A stretch of DNA of 64,000 nucleotides from Gigaspora margarita (taxonomy: Eukaryota > Glomeromycota > Glomeromycetes > Diversisporales > Gigasporaceae), in contig WTPW01000705.1 of NCBI GenBank assembly GCA_009809945.1, positions 18,992 to 82,991 of the forward strand, written 5' to 3'. This document shows, piece after piece, positions 56,711 through 64,000 of this stretch; within the stretch, counting starts at the first letter, position 1; each line of letters opens with the position of its first letter. The notes under the pieces are model-generated. The model was not told where the DNA came from. It saw only the letters and a program-made list of their open reading frames with translations, and did no database searches. A program made the position numbers and the translations under genes.

Positions 56711-58294
56711 CAGTCATCTATCTATATAATTACCTCTTCTATAATTACACCTTCTATATAATGTATTACCAATTTTTTTATATTAAAATACCTCTTATAG
56801 TCACAATCACTTTATAATCACTATTACTTTTTTTGAAAATTTTAAATAAATTTAATAATAAAAATACCTCTTTATAATTATGAATATAGATAGTTGCTAT
56901 ATATTAAAGTCTAAATATTATTAAGTAAATAGACTTTTATGTAATATAAAAAGTTGTTTAGAAGAACAAAATACACTTACTATAAAATTTCATATAAATC
57001 GAGAAACTTTTTATTAATTTATTTCTTTATTTTACACTTTTGTAAAAAAATTCTTTTTTTCTCAGAAATATTAAATAAAGAAACTTATTAATAAAAATTC
57101 ACCAATTTATATAAAAATTTTTCAGTATGTGTATTTTGCTTTTCAAACAACTTTTCTTATTATATAAAAGTTAATTCACTTAGTTAGATTTAGATTTTAA
57201 TATATGACAACTATTTGTGTTCGTATATAAAAATTTTTTCAAAAAATTTTTTAAATTTTTATATACAAATGCAGATAGTTGTCATATATGAAAGTCTAAA
57301 TTTAACTAAATAAATTAACTTTTATATAATATGAACCTTTTTTGGGAGAACAAAATATATTTACTATAAAATTTTTATATAAATTGGTAAACTTTTTATT
57401 AATATGTTTCTTTATTTTACTTTTTTTGAGAAAAAAATTTTTAATTTTTTCGCAGAAATATAAAATAAAGAAATGAACTAATAAAAGTTTTCTAATTTAT
57501 ATAAAAATTTTATAGTAGATGTATTTTGTTTTTCTAAACAACTTTTCTTATTACATAAAAATTGATTCACTTAATAATATTTAGACTAACAACTATCTGT
57601 ATTCATATATAAAAATTTTTTAAAATTTTTTTAAAAAATTTTTATTTATATTTTACTCCTTATAATCATGTTTATTTATTATTTTATATAAGGTTAGGCA
57701 CTGACATTTATTATAGTCAGATCTCCATAAATGCAACCTCCATAAATGCAATGCCTCCCTAAATGCATGTTTTTGTCTTGTCTATAAGAAATTATTAGTG
57801 ATAAATGCACATTTTATATTCTGTAAATGCACGTTTTTCCAAATAATTTTCTATATTATGCTACCTCCCTAAATGCACATAGCCAATCAAATATTAGTAT
57901 TTAAAATAGGACATACAGTTTTTAGTAAAAGTTACACAAATTTGATGATCTAATCTTTAAAGCTGCAATTTAATTGGCTCTCTCTAAATGCAATACCTCC
58001 CTAAATGCATGTTGTGGGCTTGTCTGTACATGTTGAATTTATGGAGGTTTGACTGTATCTAATATCCATTTACTATAGAGGCTTACTTCTATCTCTAGGT
58101 AATATATTTAGCTAAATTTGATTGGCTATAATTTTTTTATATGAGGTAAGGTTTTTCTTGATCCCACTTCCTAAAATATTACCTAATAAATGTTAGCGCC
58201 CTTATTATATAGAGGTAATTCTTTGTAGGCACACCTTTATATAATTACCAAATAAGTGAATAACAAAATACATGATTATATAGAGGGATAACTG
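56711..58294. mobile_element. pogo-like TA element, composite of three layers
   Basis: Ends CAGTCATCTATCTATATAAT and ATTATATAGAGGGATAACTG flanked by TA. It contains a palindromic foldback block (about 56880-57640, AGATAGTTG.CATATAT units) and the T2 element at 57714-58055. Confidence 0.7.
57714..58055 (+). mobile_element. pogo-like TA MITE T2, copy 2
   Basis: Ends TAGTCAGATCTCCATAAATG and TTTATGGAGGTTTGACTG, TA flanks, internal CCTCCCTAAATGCA words. Confidence 0.8.
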
Positions 58295-58525
58295 TATATA
58301 TATTATTACTTGAATTCAAATAATATCAATAACTAATATAAATTTTTAAAAAACTAAACTCTCTATGATAATAATGTAAATTTTTACAAAAAAATTACTT
58401 AACCTTAATTATTTAATTTTTATTTTAGTACTATATTTTAAAACTTAATAGTGAAAAATTTTATAAATCTATAAGTTTACTAAATTTATCATATCATAAT
58501 GAATAAGAATAATACATTATATTTA

Positions 58526-58693
58526 AGGGCATGCCATTTATTACGTAATATTTTTTACTTAGTAGCCACCCTCATCCATGTATGGTGTGATCACTTTATC
58601 TAATTCAGATTTGATTAATATAATATATAGTCGTGATCACCACCTTTGACCATGTATCCATGGTAAAAATTACGTAATAAATGGCATGCCCCT
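58526..58693. mobile_element. TA MITE Q, copy 2 (unsplit)
   Basis: 168 bp, ends A-GGGCATGCCATTTATTACGTAA and TTACGTAATAAATGGCATGCCCC (20-bp cores GGGCATGCCATTTATTACGT). Reference for the split copy at 24563. Confidence 0.85.
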
Positions 58694-58954
58694 TACTATA
58701 TTTGCTTATTTATTTAAATATTAATAAATTAAAAAACTAATATACAAGCTAGATTAAACCAATAACATTTTCAATATTATATAAAAAGACTCAAATATTA
58801 AATTGTATTTTTTTAAAAAAAATATATGTAAATTTATAGTTTTATTTTATGAATTATTTAGGCTTTTCTATTTATTTTAGTAAATAAATTATATTTTTTG
58901 ATTTTATTATTAATATTTTTTTAAATTATTAATTAAAAATAAAAATTAAAAAAG

Positions 58955-59085
58955 TATAAGTATAAAAGAAAGAAAGAAAGTAAGAAAATAAGAGTAAGAA
59001 AAAGTAAGTAAGAATGAAAAAGTAAGTAAAAAGGAGTGTATAAAAAAGAAAAAATAAAAGAGAGAGAAAGAAATTTTTCTATTTG
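58955..59085 (+). repeat. GAAA/GTAA-rich microsatellite-like tract
   Basis: AAGAAAGAAAGAAAGTAAG, AAGTAAGTAAGAATG and AGAGAGAGAAAG runs; the minus-strand frame across it is a low-complexity Phe/Leu/Ser reading and not a gene. Confidence 0.75.
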
Positions 59086-59171
59086 AGAACATAAATAAAA
59101 TTTTGAGAATATAAAATTAAATAAATATATTCTTATGAGAACATAAATTTCAAAACAGATTTTTAACACTA

Positions 59172-59462
59172 ATTAGACCAGACATCTCTCATATAGGTCA
59201 TAACTGGATTTTGGCCAATTTTAACCTAATTTGCTAAAAATGACAAAATATATTTACTTTAATAACTTCTAATCCAGTGATTAGAATTGAATAAACTTTT
59301 TTTGTTAGATGCATCTCACTAAGAGCTTCATTTTAAAAAAAAGTTCATTCAAATTGGATCACTAGATGACAAGATAATTGCCAAAAACTGTTTTTTACTT
59401 CTTAAATTTTAGGTGTTTTTGTTAAAAAATTTCAAGTATGATCTCTATACTAGATGTTTGGG
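59172..59462 (+). mobile_element. Dispersed repeat M, copy 2
   Basis: Matches 7023-7300; ends AGACATCTCTCATATAGGTC and TATACTAGATGTTT. Confidence 0.68.
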
Positions 59463-59467
59463 GTCCT

Positions 59468-59661
59468 ATTAAACCTCTAAATACTACTTTTCTAAATGCA
59501 CATTCTATAAAACACCTTTCCAAATGCATGTTTTCTTTTGGGTCCAACTAATATTACATTTATAGATTTTTATCTCTCTAAATACAATACCTTTCTAAGT
59601 ACATATTTGACTAAATTTTTTTATATAGTTTCATTATATTGAATTTAGAAAGGTCTGACTT
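59468..59661 (+). mobile_element. pogo-like TA MITE T2, copy 3 (diverged)
   Basis: TTTCTAAATGCACA and TTAGAAAGGTCTGACTTTA correspond to T2 ends; the left end is worn. Confidence 0.6.
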
Positions 59662-59868
59662 TACTTGATTTTTCCAACTAATCTTTTTTTTTTATAAATT
59701 AAGTTTTTGAAAGTTCTTTTATATATTTCTTAGAAACTCTTGGCTACTAACTATATCTCTAGTATTTTACAACCTGTTTTTTACCTTTTGTCTTTACTAT
59801 AAACTCTTTCTTCTTGATTTTTATACTTCTTTTTGACTTTTCCTTTTTACTATATATTATTTCTTAGT

Positions 59869-60515
59869 TTGTAAAGGCTTGCAGGCAAATTTGCCTGCAT
59901 AATTACTATAAATATATCTCTAATCTACTTTTTTAATNATTTAAAATATTTAAATAAAATTTGNTANNATAATATTTGAAAACAAGNATTATATTTTTGA
60001 ATTATTTAATTTTATATTATNAGACAAAAAGTTTATGNTGCTTATAAGCTAAAAATATTGAATTTTAAAGAAATTTTTTAACCAAAAAAATAATTTACAA
60101 TATCTTGGCGAATTCTTTAAATATTGGTTTTAAAAATATAGTTCCTAATACAATATTGTAGTTTATATAAAGGATTACAACTTTTATTATTGCACTTTAA
60201 GTAATTTACTTGTAAAAATTAAGACTTGTATTAGAAGTAAATATTTTTTTTATAGACAAAGACATATAAAATTTGAGAAAACCTAAAGAAAAATTCTATA
60301 GTAAAAGTTCCAAAACAAAAACTTTAAACTTTTATTACATCAAAGTTTTTTAATAATTTTAAAAAATTTTTATAATAAAGTTGATGAAACAGAACTAATA
60401 TTATATTTTTTATTTAGAAAGTATATAGCTAAAATTAATATTTAAAGTTTTATTTAAAAAATCTAAAATTTTAAAATTTATGCAAGCAAATTTGTCTGCA
60501 TAACAAATTAAGGGA
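59869..60515 (-). mobile_element. Palindrome-ended element P, copy B, inserted in a LINE relic
   Basis: Reverse copy of 54222-55103 without the nested MITE. Terminal palindromes TGCAGGCAAATTTGCCTGCA (59883-59902) and TGCAAGCAAATTTGTCTGCA (60481-60500). Scattered N at 59938-60038. Its right border abuts reverse-transcriptase coding sequence. Confidence 0.8.
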
Positions 60516-61010
60516 TAGCTAATTCATTTTGTTAATACTTATTTCTATGCTATTCAAGTTAAAAAATTTCTCAACTATCTTAATTATATTTTGAATTTCT
60601 TTTTTTGAACTTTTTATTATAGCTATATCATTTGTATAAACTAGCTCTATAACTTTTATTAATTGTTTTTAATTGGAGCCTACTTTTAAATCTATAGGCC
60701 ATCTTAATGATGCTTTATAACTTTTATTTAACTTTTGTAATCTGCATCTCAATGGGCCAAAAAATATTCTTTATACCAGAATTCTTCTGATCAATTCTGT
60801 CTTCTGTCTGAAATCCTTTAATAAAACTCTGTATTTTGTTTAATATAATAGTTGTTAAATATTTCTAAAATAAACCAGATAATTTTTTCTAGCATATTAA
60901 TTTTTTTAATGCTATATTTAGACCTGTTAGGCTACTGCATAAAAGACCTTTTTAATATTTAAGAACCCTGAACTCTATTACAGAAGTTATACATAATGCA
61001 TTTTAAAGAA
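60516..61010 (-). pseudogene. LINE (non-LTR) reverse transcriptase relic
   Basis: Minus-strand reading gives, in order, GPLRCRLQKLNKSYKASL, RWPIDLKVGSN, VYTNDIAIIKSS (position of the Y-x-D-D box, here TND) and KSSKKEIQNIIKIVEKFF followed by NLNSIEISINK. This order and spacing match the palm-to-thumb part of LINE reverse transcriptases, in which PLL.RLQ, the YADD box and FF.LN.I.IN.K follow one another. Stops and frame changes interrupt it, the N-terminal palm motif A is not clear, and element P truncates its downstream side. A related active LINE elsewhere in the genome is the likely source of machinery for SINE-1 and RP (inference). Confidence 0.72.
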
Positions 61011-61116
61011 GCACTATTTATTAGCTAATTTTTTTAGAGAGATGTGAAGTAGAGCAATTATTAGGTCCTATATATAATATAATATATATAATATATATAT
61101 AATATATACATATATA

Positions 61117-61300
61117 TAGTCTACTCCTGCTATAGTCATACTATCTGGTAGAAACCTGATGTGACTATAGCAAGAAAAACATAATAATAGTCATATCATA
61201 TAATTATAATAAGAGTTAATTTTATATTACTGCAAATGATTAGTATATAGTCTCAAGAAAATGTGACTATTTCAGGTGTAACTATTGTAGGAGTAGACTG
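61117..61300. mobile_element. pogo-like TA MITE with AGTCTACTCCTGC ends
   Basis: 184 bp, ends TAGTCTACTCCTGCTATAGT and ACTATTGTAGGAGTAGACTG, TA flanks. Confidence 0.82.
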
Positions 61301-61344
61301 TATATAGGGAATAGAAATTTGTTACACCAACAATATGTCGTATC

Positions 61345-61412
61345 AAGACCCTAAAATATACATAGATAGGTTAGGTTAATTATATATCAGGAAATTTTTT
61401 ATGTAGATTCAT
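61345..61412 (+). mobile_element. hAT-type MITE A, truncated copy 6
   Basis: Only the left end (AAGACCCTAAAATATACATA...GGTTAGGTTAAT) is present before unrelated sequence. Confidence 0.65.
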
Positions 61413-61415
61413 ATT

Positions 61416-62061
61416 GATTAGTGTTTCGATTCGCAATCTGACTAATTCGGATTGATCCAATAATTCAGATTAGAAGCAGATATCCGTATCCATCAATTTA
61501 ATATAGATAGATTCCTAATGCATTGCGGATAAAGGATAAGGATTATCCGGATAATAATCCTACATATATATGCTTTCATTATTGGCGAATAACTACCAAA
61601 CTATTCGAAAGCACTTAAAAAAATAGCTGTTCACTGCACATTCGGATGCTATAAATGTATTACGGATAACAACCCTTATACTCATCCTATAATATAACCC
61701 AATATGAATAAATAAATAAACTGAACAAACAGAACTCGAGATTCAAGTTTTTAATAATAATAAAAATAAAAATAATAAAAATAATTAAGTAATTTATTTC
61801 TAATTATTACAAAACTCGAATCTCAAGCTATGTTTATTTATTTTATTTTTTTGTTTAATTCAAACTAATTAAAATAATGAAATTTTATATAATAAACATT
61901 ATTCTAACCCGATAGCCTCTAACATTAAGGTCCTAACCTTGTTTAATGCACTTAGTTTATTTACAAAATCAGTTTGCGCAAATAAGTAAAATGCCGTACA
62001 CACATTTGGAATGAAGCCTAATTTAAAACCGGTTCCAATCCGAATAGATCGAAACACTAAT
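61416..62061. mobile_element. MITE-like element with ATTAGTGTTTCGAT ends
   Basis: Inverted ends ATTAGTGTTTCGATTCG and CGAATAGATCGAAACACTAAT (TAGTGTTTCGAT core); a further GGATCGAAACACTAAT end at 62197-62212 makes a second, outer candidate border. Interior contains TTCGGAT and GGATTATCCGGATAA words and keeps CpG. Confidence 0.62.
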
Positions 62062-62210
62062 TATAACACTATTTTTGAAGAATATTTCTATAATTGAATT
62101 CGAATTAATTCGAATTACTAATCTGAATTAAAAATTTGAATTATAATCGAATCTGTTGAAGCAATTCGAATTCAATCCCAGATAGCCTTTTTAAAATAGG
62201 ATCGAAACAC

Positions 62211-62425
62211 TAATATCGATATATAACAATTAATCGATATATATTGATTAAAAATTAACGATATATATCGATAAACTAGTTTATACCGATATGTATCTAT
62301 AATCGATATACAGCGTAAATAAAATATAAATTGCTATATATTTATTAATCGATTTTAATCATACTTATTGAAACGATATATAATGATTAATGGATATTAA
62401 TCGCTATAATAGATCGTTAACGATT
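62211..62425. repeat. ATCGATATATATCGAT-type simple repeat
   Basis: Overlapping palindromic words such as AATCGATATATATTGATTA. A similar tract is at 63722-63855. Confidence 0.65.
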
Positions 62426-63384
62426 TTAATTTTTTTTTATTTATTTTATTGATTTATTTATTTTTTTATTTATTTTTGCACAGTTGTGCATCCACGTGCA
62501 TCATATAAAAATAATGATCTTTGATAATTATTTTTTTTATTTTTTTTTATCCGTTTGTTTTTTATTTTCGCACAGTTGCACATCCACATGCATCATATAA
62601 AAATAATGATCATCTTTGATAATCATTATTTTTATTTTTTTTTATTTTTTTTATTTATTTGTTTTTTTTGTCTTCGCTTCTCTTCTTTTCACATCTCTTT
62701 GCATCTTTTTGCATCTCTTTGCATCTCTTTGCATCTCTTCACTTCTCTTTACTTCTCTTTGCTTCTCTTGGTGTCGTAGTTGGTGTCGTCGTTGGTGTCA
62801 TGTTACTAGCTAGGTGTTGTTGATGTTCTTGTGGAATGGCTTTACGTGCTTCTCTCGGTATTCTTGTAGATAGTGTTGCATAGTTTTTTAGCATTCTTGT
62901 AGGTGTTCCATTTGTTTTTCCTGCATTTTTGTAAGTAGGACTTGCTCGTTTCTCTTGCGTTCGTATGGGGTGGTCTTGCTCATTTTTCTTGCGTTTGACA
63001 GGGTGATCTTCTCATTTCTCTTGTATTTGTACAGGGTGGTCTTGCTCATTTTTCTTGCGTTCGTATGGTGCTTCTCTTTGCTTTTCTTTGCTTCTCTTTG
63101 CTTATTAACTCTTTTTTTTTTGTATCATATTTTGTATTGTCGTTGGTGCCGTCATTGGTACCATTGGTGTTGTCCTAGTTGGTGTTGTCGCTGGGGTCAT
63201 ATGGAGTGGTTTTTCTTGTTTCTCTTGCATTTGTATGGGGTGGTCTAACACTAACGCTTCTGAGAAATAGTTTTTTTTATTTTTTTTTACTTCTTTACTA
63301 TTTTTTTAGAAAGTAGTGAATATAAGTGAATATAAGTGAATACAAGCGAATATAAGTGAATACAAGTGAATATAAGCGAATACG
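62426..63384. repeat. T/C-rich low complexity with three tandem arrays
   Basis: A CTCTTTGCAT decamer array (62690-62765), a roughly 34-bp tandem (62955-63075; GTATGGGGTGGTCTTGCTC units) and an AAGTGAATAT decamer array (63308-63385). A TCATATAAAAATAATGATC pair at 62499 and 62592 shows a 93-bp duplication. Frames here are low-complexity. Confidence 0.65.
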
Positions 63385-63720
63385 ATAGTTAAAACAAAGA
63401 AGGCCAACTGTAGGATGAGGAAATAAGTATATAGGGCTAGTATTTTTATCGACAAAGTGCGAAAGTAGTTTAAAATATTACTATTTTTCATTTTCATTTT
63501 TTTTTCATTATTTTTTTTGGTTTCATTTTTTGTTGTTTTTTTTTTATTGTAAAGAATATATATTAATATATAATAAAATATATAATATTGAGTAAAAACA
63601 TATATTTAATTTAAAATATAATGTATAATAATAATAAATAAAAAAATATAAAATTTTATATTAAATTGCGAAAACTTGTGAAAACCTGTAAAATGTTTGA
63701 TTATGTGAATATAATAATTA
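63385..63720 (+). repeat. Dispersed repeat K, right copy
   Basis: Direct-orientation relative of 440-835, with the same order of blocks (ATATAGGGCTAG, AAGTGCGAAAGTA, ATTAAATTGCGAAAAC, GATTATGTGAATAT). Confidence 0.6.
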
Positions 63721-63870
63721 TTAATTGATATCATATTCGATATATATCGATTAACCGGATATATATCGATTACTATCACTATCAATAATAATCGACAGGG
63801 GTGTTGAGTATCGATATATATCTTATCAGTTAGTAATCGATATATATCTATATATAAAATTTGCCATGTA

Positions 63871-64000
63871 GGATTACTAAAAAAGGAAAGATTTGCAGAA
63901 AAAACTTCAAAAATAAGCAAAAAATTATTATAAATAAAAAAGATCTGCATAAAAAACCTCAAAAATAAGCAAACTCATATCTAACCTATCTATGTATATT
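63871..64000 (-). mobile_element. hAT-type MITE A, copy 7, cut by the window end
   Basis: Reverse-oriented interior (CAAAAATAAGCAAA, ATAAAAAACCTCAAAAATAA) and AACCTATCTATGTATATT up to the last base; the terminal AGGACCCC would lie beyond position 64000. Confidence 0.8.

Noticed and set aside
62555-63248. Small proteins at the right edge (Phe/Leu/Cys/Trp-rich frames)
   Set aside because: They read through decamer and 34-bp tandem arrays and overlap one another in different frames.
1-64000. LTR retrotransposons or other virus-like elements
   Set aside because: No TG...CA direct terminal repeats, primer-binding site, or capsid, protease or integrase motifs were recognised by eye; the longest repeats are inverted or end in poly(A).
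1-64000. CRISPR arrays or bacterial-type operons
   Set aside because: Tandem arrays here have no unique spacers, and genes have introns and eukaryotic families.

Overview
The window looks like nuclear DNA of an arbuscular mycorrhizal fungus (Glomeromycotina, most like Rhizophagus or Glomus). This is inferred from three things: very AT-rich DNA with short GT-AG introns; two Sel1-like-repeat genes beside a TKL-type kinase whose N-terminus (CxxC...WCxxCDP...WTSGN) is typical of the expanded kinase family of these fungi; and dense, nested transposon relics. No bacterial operon, CRISPR array, rRNA or free-standing tRNA gene was seen, and no LTR, Polinton or other virus-like element was recognised.

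Layout. 1-29 kb is almost wholly repeats. A hAT transposase fossil on the minus strand (1.2-5.9 kb) and another on the plus strand (12.0-18.1 kb) are each cut apart by MITEs, foldback elements and, in the second, a SINE. Between them are a pair of 1.1-kb poly(A) retroposons and several hAT-type and TA-type MITEs. 29.3-31.1 kb holds the clearest gene, a single-exon protein of 15 Sel1-like repeats. 31-41 kb is repeat-poor, keeps more CpG, and contains a 2.4-kb inverted-repeat structure. 41.3-44.3 kb holds a four-exon TKL kinase with one homopolymer frameshift, an 826-N gap flanked by identical 46-bp ends (probably an assembly overlap), and a small Sel1-like gene. 44.8-64 kb returns to repeats: two full-length copies of a tRNA-headed SINE, a 1-kb near-perfect palindrome inserted at TTAA, paired palindrome-ended elements carrying ambiguous bases, a LINE reverse-transcriptase relic, and nested pogo-like MITEs. 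A repeat seen near the left edge recurs near the right edge.

How the parts relate. The two Sel1 genes and the kinase belong to families that are very large in these fungi and are usually thought to serve signalling scaffolds; they lie on the same strand, but nothing here shows shared control. The rest is best read as a transposon burial ground whose layers can be ordered, because many insertions keep target-site duplications, interrupt recognisable transposase coding sequence, or have a paralogous empty site in the same window.

Limits. All family assignments come from reading the sequence by eye. Copy numbers outside the window, exact divergences and expression are unknown. Borders of old elements without target duplications are approximate.
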